Below, piece after piece: positions 39,652 to 47,762 of a DNA stretch of 64,000 nucleotides. The notes under the pieces were generated by a model that worked only from the letters and a program-made list of their open reading frames with translations, searched no databases and was not told the DNA's origin. Source of the stretch: Nocardiopsis_B mangrovi (lineage in GTDB: Bacteria; Actinomycetota; Actinomycetes; Streptosporangiales; Streptosporangiaceae); assembly GCF_042653925.1 (NCBI RefSeq), contig NZ_JBHSFQ010000030.1, positions 1-64,000 on the forward strand, written 5' to 3'. The first letter of the stretch is position 1; each line of letters begins with the position of its first letter. Made by a program: the position numbers and the translations under genes.

Positions 39652-40851
39652 CTAGGGGCGGGCGGACCCGTGTTCGGCGGCGACGCCTCCGAGGCCGGGG
39701 AGGGCGGGCTCGCGCAGGGACCGCAGGAGGAGCAGGCCCAGAGCGGGCAGCGCGATCAGCGGGGCGAGCGCCGTTTGCAGCGAGCTCGCGTCGGCGGCGG
39801 CCCCGATGAGGGGCGCGGCCACGCCGCCGATGCTGACGGTCAGGCCCAGCGTCACGCCCGCCGCGGTGCCGGCCCGGCGCGGCAGGTAGTCCTGCCCGAG
39901 GGTGACGTGCAGCGAGAACGGGACGTACAGCCCCGCCGACGCCAGAGCCACGAAGGCGTAGACGAGCGGCCCGGGAACGAACACCACCCCGGCGACGGCC
40001 AGGACCGTGGCGGCGTAGGACCAGCGCACCACCGTGATCCGGTCCCAGCGGGTGGCCAGCGCGCCCCCGAGAACGGTCCCCACCGCACCGCCGAGGTATA
40101 GGACGGACAGGGCGGCGGTCCCCGCGAGCTCACCGCCGCCGGCCTGCTGGCGGACGTGCAGGGCGATGAACGCGCTCAGGCCGACGAACACGATCGAACG
40201 GCACACGATGGCCCCCGACAGCCGGACGAACGAGGTCCAGTCGTCGGCGGCCCGCGGACCAGCGGACCGGGAGGCCGCGTACCCGGGTCGCGCCGTGGCG
40301 CGCACGGCCGCCAGACACAGCGCGCCGCCCGCCAGAGCGGGCACGACCAGCAGGGGGGATGCGTGCAGGCCGCCCGTTGCGACGACCGCGGCGACCATGA
40401 GCGGCGCGGTCGCGAAGCCGATGTTGCCCCCGAGGGAGTACCACCCCATCGCCGTATGGCTGCCCCCGCTCGCCGCGCGCGCCACCCGGGCGGACTCGGG
40501 GTGGAAGGCCGCGACGCCGAGCCCGGACAGCGCGATGGCCGCGAGGGTCAGCGGGTAGGAGCCGGCGACACCGCTGAGAGCGACTCCGGCCCCGCCGACG
40601 ACCGTGCTCACCGGCAGCAGCCAGGGCATCGGCCGCCGGTCGGTCAGCGCGCCGAACAGCGGCTGCACGACCGAGGAGAGCAGGGAGGCGGCCAGGACGA
40701 GACCGGCCGCGGCGGCGTAGGTGTAGGCGCGCTCGGCGACGAAGAACGGCACGAGCGCGGCCACCGCACCCTGGTACACGTCCACGCAGGCGTGGCCGAG
40801 CGACAGCAGGATGATGAGTCCGCGCCGGACGGCGGGCTGGTGATTCGGCAT
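39652..40851 (-). CDS. MFS transporter, fosmidomycin-resistance (Fsr)-like
   Basis: A 399-residue, 12-helix exporter. The start LIILLSLGHACVDVYQGAVAALVPFFVAER and the motif GLGVAAFHPESARVARAASGG are typical of Fsr-like proteins. The ATG at 40851 has a GGGGAC-type site upstream. It is divergent from an AraC regulator with only 55 bases between, like drug or small-aromatic exporters under local AraC control. The substrate is unknown. Confidence 0.88.
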   Translation of the reverse strand: MPNHQPAVRRGLIILLSLGHACVDVYQGAVAALVPFFVAERAYTYAAAAGLVLAASLLSSVVQPLFGALTDRRPMPWLLPVSTVVGGAGVALSGVAGSYPLTLAAIALSGLGVAAFHPESARVARAASGGSHTAMGWYSLGGNIGFATAPLMVAAVVATGGLHASPLLVVPALAGGALCLAAVRATARPGYAASRSAGPRAADDWTSFVRLSGAIVCRSIVFVGLSAFIALHVRQQAGGGELAGTAALSVLYLGGAVGTVLGGALATRWDRITVVRWSYAATVLAVAGVVFVPGPLVYAFVALASAGLYVPFSLHVTLGQDYLPRRAGTAAGVTLGLTVSIGGVAAPLIGAAADASSLQTALAPLIALPALGLLLLRSLREPALPGLGGVAAEHGSARP

Positions 40852-40906
40852 GTCCCCGATCGTCCTCCGGGCATATGGTGTCGTGCTTCCGATAAAGTGC
40901 CAAAAT

Positions 40907-41656
40907 ATGCCGGATATCCGCCATCTGCCCGTCGCCCCCACCCACAGCAGGTCGCTGGCGGCCGGGGAGGTCGTCGACGCCCACCGCCACGACGACCACC
41001 AGATCGTCTACGCGGGTTCCGGCGTGCTGTCCGTCACCACGGAGGCCGGAACCTGGTTCGCACCGGGGACCCGCGCCATCTGGGTTCCGGCCGGCACCGT
41101 CCACGCCCCCCGCGCCCACGGCAATCTCGACATGCACACGCTCGGCCTGCCCGCGACCGAGAACCCGCTCGGCCTGGACATGCCGACGGTGCTGGCGGTC
41201 GGGCCGCTGCTGCGCGAGCTGATCATCGCCTACACCCGCGGTCCGCGCGACGACTGCCCCGAGCGCGGGAGGATGCGCGCCGTCCTGCTCGACCAGCTGC
41301 GGGCCTCCCCCCAGCAGCCGGGCCAGCTCCCCGCCCCCGCCGACCCCCGGCTGGCGGCGGTGTGCGCGGCCCTGCACCGCGACCCCGCCGACGGCCGCAC
41401 GCTCGCCGCCCTCGGAGCGGAGGCCGGCGCCGGCGAGCGCACCCTCACCCGCCTCTTCCGCTCCGAGCTCGGCATGACCTACCCGCAGTGGCGCACCCAG
41501 CTGCGCCTGTACCACGCGCTGCGGATGCTCGCCGACGGCATGCCGGTGACCGCGGTGGCCCACCGCTGCGGCTGGTCCTCCACCAGCGCCTTCATCGACG
41601 TCTTCCGCCGCGCCTTCGGCCACACCCCCGGCGCCCACGCTCGCGAGCGCGGGTGA
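40907..41656 (+). CDS. AraC-family regulator with cupin domain, NimR-like
   Basis: A 249-residue protein. The N-terminal cupin has EVVDAHRHDDHQIVYAGSGVLSVTTEAGTWFAPG and WVPAGTVHAPRAHG, which supply the usual His cluster. The C-terminal AraC domain is ADGRTLAALGAEAGAGERTLTRLFRSELGMTYPQWRTQLRL and MPVTAVAHRCGWSSTSAFIDVFRRAFGHTPG. I start at the ATG at 40907, where the cupin begins; there is no ribosome site, so a leaderless message is possible. The upstream extension overlaps the exporter start. The pair recalls NimR with its MFS exporter NimT. GCATAT and ATATGC half-sites (40871-40876, 40905-40910) flank the promoter. Confidence 0.9.
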   Translation: MPDIRHLPVAPTHSRSLAAGEVVDAHRHDDHQIVYAGSGVLSVTTEAGTWFAPGTRAIWVPAGTVHAPRAHGNLDMHTLGLPATENPLGLDMPTVLAVGPLLRELIIAYTRGPRDDCPERGRMRAVLLDQLRASPQQPGQLPAPADPRLAAVCAALHRDPADGRTLAALGAEAGAGERTLTRLFRSELGMTYPQWRTQLRLYHALRMLADGMPVTAVAHRCGWSSTSAFIDVFRRAFGHTPGAHARERG

Positions 41657-41716
41657 CAGGCGCCCGTCGGCGGCCGGCGGCCGGGGCGGGGCCTCTGGGC
41701 TCCCCACCGCCGCGGA

Positions 41717-41770
41717 GGCGGCCCGCTGTACCGCGGGCCGCCCGGATCGCCCGCCCGCCCTGGCGGGCGG
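41717..41770. terminator. Two hairpins between converging AraC and MFS genes
   Basis: The first has perfect 10-base arms (41717-41726, 41733-41742) with a six-base loop. The second pairs CCGCCCGCC (41751-41759) with GGCGGGCGG (41762-41770). Together they can stop transcription from both sides. Confidence 0.75.
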
Positions 41771-41786
41771 TCGCCGAGCGCGGCGG

Positions 41787-43346
41787 TCAGTGCTGCTGCT
41801 CGTTCAGGTCCAGCGATTTCGGGATCAGGACGAACACCACCGCGGCCGTCGCCAGCAGGACCACCCCGCCCACCAGTCCCATCCGGGCGAGGGATTCGGT
41901 GAACGCCTGCCGGGCGATACCGGCCAGCTCCGGCGAGCCGATCTCCCGGGCGAAGCCCAGGGCGCCGCCCAGGGACTCGTGGACCCGGTAGGTGTCCTCC
42001 TCGGTCAGGAGATGGTCCCCGACGAGGAGGTCCGGACCCAGGACGGACCGGTAGGCCGCCGCCGCGAAGCTGCCCAGGACGGCCACGCCGAGAACGTTCC
42101 CGAGGTCGTAGGAGGTCTCCTCGATGGCCGCCGCGTTGCCCGCCTTCTCCGGCGGGGTGCCCGACATGATGATGGCCGACGCGATCGCCAGTGACCCCGA
42201 CCCGCCCCCCAGCAGCGCGAGCGCCACGAGGACCACCGGGTAGGTCAGCTCCCCCGGGGCGGCGAACAGCAGCAGGAAGCCCACGGCCGCGACGGCCAGG
42301 CCGCCGGCCAGGACGGTGCGGGCACCCACGAGCCGCGCCAGAGCGGGGGCCATCGGACTGACGACGACCGCGGCGACGGCCATCGGCAGCAGGTGGACCC
42401 CCGCGCTCAGCGGGGAGTGCCCCTCGACGAGCTGGAGCCACTGCGCGACGAGAAGGAGCAGCGCCGCCATCGCGAACATCGACGCCATCGCCGTCAGCGA
42501 GCCCGCTGTGAAGGGCGCGCGGGTGAACAGCCGGACGTCCAGCAGCGGGTCGGGGCGCCGCAGGCACCGCAGCACGAACCACACCAGCACCGCCAAGGCG
42601 AGGGCCAGGACGGCGATCGCGGCCGCGTCGGCGATCCCGGCCTTGGCGAACCGCTTGATCGACCACACCAGGGCGGTCATCCCCACGATCGACGCCACGA
42701 CGGCGGGCACGTCCCAGCGGCCCGGGTTCGGGTCGCGGGCGTCGGGCAGCAGGACGGCGCCCGCCACCAGGGCCGCGAGCATGAGGGGCACGTTGACCAG
42801 GAACCCCGCGTGCCAGGAGGAGTACTCCAGCAGGAGGCCGCCGACGATGGGGCCCACGGCCGCGCCCAGGGAGGACACGGCCGCCCACACCGCCAGGGCG
42901 GTGGCGCGCTCGGCGGGGTCGCTGAACACGGTGCGGATCATCGACAGCGTCGCGGGCATGACCATCGCCCCGCCGACCCCCAGCAGGGCGCGCACGGCGA
43001 TGACCACCGCCGGGCTGTCGGCGGCGAGCACCAGCAGGGACGCGCCGCCGAACACGGCGAACCCGGCCAGCAGCAGCTTCTTGCGGCCCCAGCGGTCGCC
43101 GAGCGTGCTCATCGAGACCAGCAGCCCGGCGAGCACCAGGGAGTAGACGTCCACGATCCACAGCTGCTGCTCGGCGGTGGGCCGGAGATCGGCGGCCAGT
43201 TCGGGCAGGGCCACGTTGAGGATGGTCATGTCCATGGTGACCACCAGCAGGCTGGCCGAGAGGACGGCCAGGGACGCCCATCGGCGCCGGACGGAGAACG
43301 CGGCGGCCCCGTCTGCGGGCGGCTGGGGGAGGGATCGCGTGCTCAA
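41787..43346 (-). CDS. DHA2-family multidrug efflux MFS transporter, 14 helices
   Basis: A 519-residue QacA/EmrB-type exporter. Motif C-like and loop motifs include MTILNVALPELAADLRPTAEQQLWIVDVYSLVLAGLLVSMSTLGDRWGRKKLLL and LGAAVGPIVGGLLLEYSSWHAGFLVNVP. The start is TTG at 43346, with GGGAGAG nine bases before it; its TTGA overlaps the stop of the TetR gene by four bases. Coupling to its own repressor is typical for such pumps. The drug range is unknown. Confidence 0.92.
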   Translation of the reverse strand: MSTRSLPQPPADGAAAFSVRRRWASLAVLSASLLVVTMDMTILNVALPELAADLRPTAEQQLWIVDVYSLVLAGLLVSMSTLGDRWGRKKLLLAGFAVFGGASLLVLAADSPAVVIAVRALLGVGGAMVMPATLSMIRTVFSDPAERATALAVWAAVSSLGAAVGPIVGGLLLEYSSWHAGFLVNVPLMLAALVAGAVLLPDARDPNPGRWDVPAVVASIVGMTALVWSIKRFAKAGIADAAAIAVLALALAVLVWFVLRCLRRPDPLLDVRLFTRAPFTAGSLTAMASMFAMAALLLLVAQWLQLVEGHSPLSAGVHLLPMAVAAVVVSPMAPALARLVGARTVLAGGLAVAAVGFLLLFAAPGELTYPVVLVALALLGGGSGSLAIASAIIMSGTPPEKAGNAAAIEETSYDLGNVLGVAVLGSFAAAAYRSVLGPDLLVGDHLLTEEDTYRVHESLGGALGFAREIGSPELAGIARQAFTESLARMGLVGGVVLLATAAVVFVLIPKSLDLNEQQH

Positions 43347-43918
43347 CGGTCTCTCCCAGGTGTGGTCGATGCGGCGGGGGCCGCTCCCATCAGCGCGGTC
43401 ACCGCGCGGGTGATGGCGGCCATGTCCAGCGGTTCGTCGTGGACGAGGGCGTGCATCATCGCCCCGTCCGCGTAGACCGCCACGGCCCGCGCCGCCTCCG
43501 GGTCGGTGTGGGCCGACAGGATCCGGGTCATCCCGTCGAACCAGCGCAGCGCCAGTGGCCGCAGTTCCGAGTGCTGGGCGCCGGCGAAGTACAGCGCGCT
43601 GTCGGCCTGAACCCGCCGGGGGTCGGCCAGGTAGTCGGACAGCGAGCGGGCCACTGCGGCGGGGGCGCCGCCGCCGGCGGCGAGGTACCCCTCCATCTCG
43701 CGCAGCGCCTCGTCGGCGAGTTCGGCCAAGTGGTGCAGGGCCGCCGTCGTCAGGTCGGCCAGCGTGGCGAAGTAGTAGGTGGTGGCGCCGAGCGGCACCT
43801 GGGCGCGCTCGGCCACGCGCCGGTGGGTCAGGTCCGTGGAGGCGGACTCGACGATCAGGTCGGCGGCCGCCTCGACGATGGCCTGCCGACGCCCACTGGG
43901 GTCGCGCCGCGCACTCAC
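43343..43918 (-). CDS. TetR-family repressor of the efflux pump
   Basis: A 191-residue TetR protein starting at GTG 43918. The DNA-binding part is RRQAIVEAAADLIVESASTDLTHRRVAERAQVPLGATTYYFATLADLTTAALHHL. The ligand domain contains HSELRPLALRWFDGMTRIL, as in several multidrug-pump regulators. It is the first gene of a two-gene operon with the pump. A large nested palindrome lies 70-100 bases upstream and is the probable operator for autoregulation. Confidence 0.92.
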   Translation of the reverse strand: MSARRDPSGRRQAIVEAAADLIVESASTDLTHRRVAERAQVPLGATTYYFATLADLTTAALHHLAELADEALREMEGYLAAGGGAPAAVARSLSDYLADPRRVQADSALYFAGAQHSELRPLALRWFDGMTRILSAHTDPEAARAVAVYADGAMMHALVHDEPLDMAAITRAVTALMGAAPAASTTPGRDR

Positions 43919-43989
43919 TGTGCACCCATCACATGGCGAATCGGACGGTACATGCAGGTCATCTCCGTGGTGAGCGAAGCCGGGAAGTA

Positions 43990-44021
43990 CTAGTACGTTC
44001 GTACATGTACAAGTGTACTAG
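43990..44021. promoter_or_regulatory. Nested palindrome upstream of tetR/pump operon
   Basis: The outer arms CTAGTAC (43990-43996) and GTACTAG (44015-44021) share their centre with the inner perfect palindrome GTACATGTAC (44001-44010). The whole 32 bases are AT-rich and contain four GTAC elements. Two TetR dimers could bind side by side. Confidence 0.75.
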
Positions 44022-44425
44022 ATCGTTCTGGGCGGGATGGGCCGCGCCCGCCGGCGACCCCGCCACCGGCCCGACCCACCGAAGGGGACCGCCCTTCCGC
44101 CCCCGGCCACAGGCGCCCACGGCGAATGCGGATGGGAATCCACCGCATTCCCCGATCGCCCACCGCGCGCTGCCGCACCGGCCGCACCGGGATTCCCGAT
44201 GCGCGCGATCAGCGGATTCCGTGTGTTCACCCGCGGTCGCCGATCGCCGAATTCGTCGGCGTTCGAGGAGGTCGACCGAAACGCGGGTGTCCGCCCCTTA
44301 CCGGAATCATCCGCGGCACAGAAGAAAAGCGGTCCTATATCCTCCGGCCGCACGACCGCGGCGCACGTCGCCCTTGTCACCGGCAGGAAGGGCATCGACC
44401 CGGCCGGCGCCCACGCACACGGATA
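44022..44425. other. Intergenic region, no gene recognised
   Basis: About 400 bases between the TetR operator and the NPP1-gene terminator. Open frames are short or lack domain-like sequence and ribosome sites. I see nothing structured here. Confidence 0.45.
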
Positions 44426-44456
44426 CGGCCCACCGCCCGGAACGGGCGGTGGGCCG
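44426..44456. terminator. Strong hairpin after the NPP1-type gene
   Basis: Perfect 14-base arms (44426-44439 and 44443-44456) enclose GAA. It is 53 bases downstream of the minus-strand NPP1-type stop codon. Confidence 0.85.
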
Positions 44457-44508
44457 GAGGACTGCCGGGCGCCGCTGTCGGTGGCGCACGATGGGGACCG
44501 TGCGTGGG

Positions 44509-45405
44509 CTATTCGCGGGGGTCGAACTCGATGCCCTCGGGCTTGGCGCGGTCGAGGGCGTTCTCGAAGACGCCGTCCTTCAGGTCGAGCGTGGCGGAGC
44601 CGAAGTCGGCCGAGGTCAGCCGGTCGCGGATCCCGGCCGGGAAGTTGTTCCAGCTCACCAGGTCGGGATACTGCCACTCGCCGTAGTGGTTCTCGGGCGG
44701 GTCGTCGTGGTCGGCGGCGAACCGGAAGGCGTGGGTGCTCGCGCCGTCCTTGTGGTAGACGATCTTGGCGTGGGTCCCCTCGAACCGGAGCTCAGAGGCG
44801 GGCCGGGTGTCGTAGTCGCCGTGCGCCGAGGCGGAGACGTACCGCGCCTGGTCGTCGCGCACCCACACCACGACGTGTTCGAGGTCGTGCCGGTGTCCGC
44901 AGCAGCCCGGGAGGACCTGGTCCTTCTCGAAGTACAGGGCGTACATGTAGGCGCACCACCCGTTCGCGTTGCACTTCGAGCGCGAATACGCGTTGGTGTT
45001 GTCGAGGTCGGACTGGTCGCGGCAGTTCCCGTTGAGCGCACCGGAGGTGTTCAGCCCTTCGGCGATGGTGCCGTCGGGGCCGATGGCCGGGGTGGGGTAG
45101 CAGCCGTCGGTGTCGTAGTCGAAGGCCGGCTGCCACGTGCCGTCGGGTTCGGCGAAGCTGGCGGGCAGCGCCTGGGGCGGCGCGGCCCAGGCGATGGCCG
45201 GGGGCATGACGACGACCAGCGCGACGGCGCCGGCGAGGGCCCGCGCGGCCAGGGACGCCGCTCTGCGCCACGGCCCCCCGCGGGCCGATGCCCGCACGGT
45301 ACCGGGGGCGCCGGCCGGGCGGCGCACGAGGCGCCGTCGTCTTCGCCGCCGCTCACCGGGGGGTACGGCCCGGTCGCCTGTTCCCGCGTTGTCCGCCACA
45401 CTCAT
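44509..45405 (-). CDS. Secreted NPP1/NLP-family (necrosis-inducing-like) protein
   Basis: A 298-residue exported protein. The basic N-terminus (RRRRRRLVRRP) and hydrophobic stretch LAARALAGAVALVVVMPPAIAWA form a long signal sequence ending near residue 75. The mature part is the NPP1 fold (FDYDTDGCYPTPAIGPDG, WCAYMYALYFEKDQV, then GHRHDLEHVVVWV). NLP cytolysins carry GHRHDWE with metal-binding His/Asp/Glu; here Trp is replaced by Leu. Fungal, oomycete and some bacterial NLPs permeabilise plant membranes, but many members are not toxic. The ATG at 45405 has GAAGGTG upstream. It is a single gene with its own terminator. Confidence 0.9.
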   Translation of the reverse strand: MSVADNAGTGDRAVPPGERRRRRRRLVRRPAGAPGTVRASARGGPWRRAASLAARALAGAVALVVVMPPAIAWAAPPQALPASFAEPDGTWQPAFDYDTDGCYPTPAIGPDGTIAEGLNTSGALNGNCRDQSDLDNTNAYSRSKCNANGWCAYMYALYFEKDQVLPGCCGHRHDLEHVVVWVRDDQARYVSASAHGDYDTRPASELRFEGTHAKIVYHKDGASTHAFRFAADHDDPPENHYGEWQYPDLVSWNNFPAGIRDRLTSADFGSATLDLKDGVFENALDRAKPEGIEFDPRE

Positions 45406-45928
45406 GAGTTCGGCACCTTCCGATCGACGGGGGCATGGTCCACCTGGCCTGATGGCGTCATCGGAAATGGCCGGGGGGATGGGTCCGGGCGGCTGCGCAC
45501 ACGCACGTTGTCGTCGGTGGCGACCGAAGTCGAGTGCGAATGCGACCGACCGCGGGAGAATTCGTCGGTATCGCGCGAAATGTCAATATAATGGTGCACC
45601 ACAGTCACCGCAAGAGGCGGTGGGATTACGTTTCGTACGATCGCGGACTACATATTCGAAATTCGACGAACCGACATTCTTTCCCTGGGAATGGACCGCG
45701 AAAACATCGGCGGCCAGGCGCGGGCGTGAAGCCGGGGCGAAGCGCCGGTGGCAGCCGGAGCCTCCCGTCCCTCCTCCGTCGAATGGGGGGCGGGCCTGTT
45801 CCCTCCGGAGGGTGGCGCGGTCGCCGGGCGTCCCGGGCGGCTAAGCTTCCCCTACCGCCCTGCCCGCCCGAGACCCGCTGAAGGACCCCGTCTGCGACGA
45901 TGCCAACCAATGACCTCGCTCGCAGCAC
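45406..45928. other. Intergenic region upstream of the NPP1-type gene
   Basis: More than 500 bases with several AT-rich patches (about 45575-45600 and 45625-45690). TTGACA on the minus strand at 45586-45581 could be a -35 element for the NPP1-type gene, but I see no good -10. A 68-residue minus-strand open frame (45402-45608) overlaps the NPP1 start; I do not trust it. Confidence 0.45.
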
Positions 45929-45957
45929 GGACATTCGCGGACGGAACGGCTAGGATG
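45929..45957 (+). promoter_or_regulatory. Putative promoter before the 8-bp repeat array
   Basis: CGGACA (45929-45934) and TAGGAT (45952-45957) are separated by 17 bases. Transcription would begin near 45964, so the repeat array would lie at the start of the message. Confidence 0.5.
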
Positions 45958-45970
45958 TGACTATTTGGGG

Positions 45971-46098
45971 AGAGCCGGAGAGCCGGAGAGCCGGAGAGCC
46001 GGAGAGCCGGAGAGCCGGAGAGCCGGAGAGCCGGAGAGCCGGAGAGCCGGAGAGCCGGAGAGCCGGAGAGCCGGAGAGCCGGAGAGCCGGAGAGCCGG
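45971..46098. repeat. Sixteen perfect tandem copies of an 8-bp unit (AGAGCCGG)
   Basis: The array is exactly 128 bases with no mismatch, followed by a partial AG. It lies between a putative promoter and the GTG start of the next gene, 31 bases downstream. The unit is not a multiple of three, so copy-number change shifts frames. All three plus-strand frames stay open through the array; a long frame encodes ESRRAGEP octapeptides. Confidence 0.97.
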
Positions 46099-46128
46099 AG
46101 GTGGTCGACGTTTCACCACTGCCGCACC

Positions 46129-47727
46129 GTGCTCGTCATCGCGAGGACGTTCACCTCGACCATCCGCGTCCTCGAAGCGCTCGACTGCCTGCGTGACGAC
46201 GTCCGGCTGCGCGTCCGGTTCTGCTTCGACGACACCTCGGCCTTCCACGGCGGCGTCGCCGAACTGCTGAGCCGCCTGGAGACACCCCAGGTGACCTGGG
46301 ATGAAGCGGTCAAGGCCGGCCACGACCTGATCATCACCGCCAGCGAGAACGTCGACCTCACCCCCTTCAACGCACCGGTGGTCGTCCTGCCGCACGGTGT
46401 CGGGTTCCAGAAGCTCGTGCCCGACTCCAACGGCAGTGGGCGCCGCCTGTCCGGGGTCGTCCCGGCGGCGTCGCGGGACTCCGCCGACGTCCGGCCCGTG
46501 GTCTCCCACCCCGACCAGCGCGAGCGGCTCCGCTCCATCTCGCCGCGCCTCGCCGAGCACACGACCGTCGTCGGCGACCTCGCCTACGACCGGGCGCGGG
46601 CCGGGCTGCGCCTGCGCGACCGCTACCGGGACGCGCTCGGGGTCGCCCCCGGCCGGCGGCTCGTACTGCTCACCTCGACGTGGAAAGACGAGTCCGCCCT
46701 CGGCGCCCACAACGACCTCCCGGCCCGGCTGCTGGCCGACCTGCCGTTCGACGGCCACCGCGTGGCGGCGGTCCTGCACCCCAATATCTGGTCCGAGCAC
46801 AGCCCCTGGGAGGTGCGCCGCCTGTACTCCGCGGCGCTGGAGGCCGGGCTCCTGCTGATCCCCCCGGACGACGGCTGGGCCGCGGCACTGGCCGCCGCCG
46901 ACTGCGTGATCGGCGACCACGGATCGGTCACGCTGTACGCGGCGGGGCTGGACCGCCCGCTGCTGCTCGCCGCCTTCGGCGACGAAGCCGTCCCGGGGAC
47001 GGCGATCGCGCGGCTGGCCGCGCGGACGGGGCGTCTCGACGTCCATGCGCCTCTCGCCCCCCAGATCGACCGGGCCATCGCCGGGCACGTTCCCGGGCGG
47101 CACACCGAGGCGGTCGACCAGGCGTTCGCGTACGTGGACGAGGCCGCGCCCCGGTTCGCCCGCATGGTCTACGGGCTGCTGGGACTGGAGGCTCCCGCCG
47201 CCGGCCCGCGCACGCTCGCGCCGGGGCCGCCGGTCCCCCACCACGCTCGGCGGGTGACGGCGTTCGAGGTCCGCTCGCACATCGACGCCGACGGCGGCGT
47301 GCACGTGGCGCGCTACCCGGCCGCGGTCCGTTCCGTCCACGAGGAGCCGGACGGCCTGCGCCACCTGTGCGCCGCGGAGTCGGAGCCCGACTCGCGCTTC
47401 GTCGAGAACGCCTCCGTCGTCCACCGCGATACGGCGCCCGGAAGCGCGGCGCCCGCGGAGCTCCGCCGGCTGCTGGACCTGTACCCCGGCGCGCTGCTGT
47501 CGGCGGTCCCCGCGGAGGGCGGCTGCGATTGCCTGGCGCGCGACGGCGCCGCCATCCGGGTGCGGTCCGCCCCCGGCGTGGCGCTGCCCGTCCTGACCGG
47601 AGTGGTCTACACCCTGCTCCGCACCGGCCGGCTCACCAGCGGGGACGTCCCGCTGCGCCTGGGCGGGGTCCCTTGGGAAGCGGCCGGGGTGCGGGTGCAC
47701 GTCGAGGTCGATCCCCCGCCCGGCTGA
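46129..47727 (+). CDS. Putative GT-B-like/CDP-glycerol phosphotransferase-like protein
   Basis: A 532-residue cytoplasmic protein. The start LVIARTFTSTIRVLEALDCL and the middle PVVVLPHGVGFQK, LVLLTSTWKDESALG and DCVIGDHGSVTLYAAGLDRPLLL have the layout of glycosyl/glycerophosphate transferases: a nucleotide-binding HG loop and a late GDHGS/T donor loop. Actinomycete homologues are often misnamed as initiation factors. The last 150 residues look separate and unrecognised. GTG at 46129 is the first start codon in this frame, but no good ribosome site precedes it; the nearest GGAGG lies about 25 bases upstream at the end of the repeat array. That makes the array a candidate control element. It converges on the STAND gene with 35 bases between. 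Confidence 0.6.
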   Translation: MLVIARTFTSTIRVLEALDCLRDDVRLRVRFCFDDTSAFHGGVAELLSRLETPQVTWDEAVKAGHDLIITASENVDLTPFNAPVVVLPHGVGFQKLVPDSNGSGRRLSGVVPAASRDSADVRPVVSHPDQRERLRSISPRLAEHTTVVGDLAYDRARAGLRLRDRYRDALGVAPGRRLVLLTSTWKDESALGAHNDLPARLLADLPFDGHRVAAVLHPNIWSEHSPWEVRRLYSAALEAGLLLIPPDDGWAAALAAADCVIGDHGSVTLYAAGLDRPLLLAAFGDEAVPGTAIARLAARTGRLDVHAPLAPQIDRAIAGHVPGRHTEAVDQAFAYVDEAAPRFARMVYGLLGLEAPAAGPRTLAPGPPVPHHARRVTAFEVRSHIDADGGVHVARYPAAVRSVHEEPDGLRHLCAAESEPDSRFVENASVVHRDTAPGSAAPAELRRLLDLYPGALLSAVPAEGGCDCLARDGAAIRVRSAPGVALPVLTGVVYTLLRTGRLTSGDVPLRLGGVPWEAAGVRVHVEVDPPPG

Positions 47728-47762
47728 CGCCGTCGAGCGCGGCCCCGCCGCCGCGGCCGTGG

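Noticed and set aside
45402..45608. 68-residue minus-strand frame overlapping the NPP1-type start (ATGA-like)
   Set aside because: The overlap is suggestive, but there is no ribosome site and no recognisable or structured sequence. It may be leader DNA.
45971..46098. Repeat array as a CRISPR
   Set aside because: The units are 8 bp and directly abutting with no spacers, and no cas gene is present.
45965..46270. Open frames through the 8-bp repeat as a real ESRRAGEP-repeat protein
   Set aside because: All plus-strand frames are open across the array because the unit lacks stops. Downstream these frames leave the transferase-like gene's frame and show no domain.
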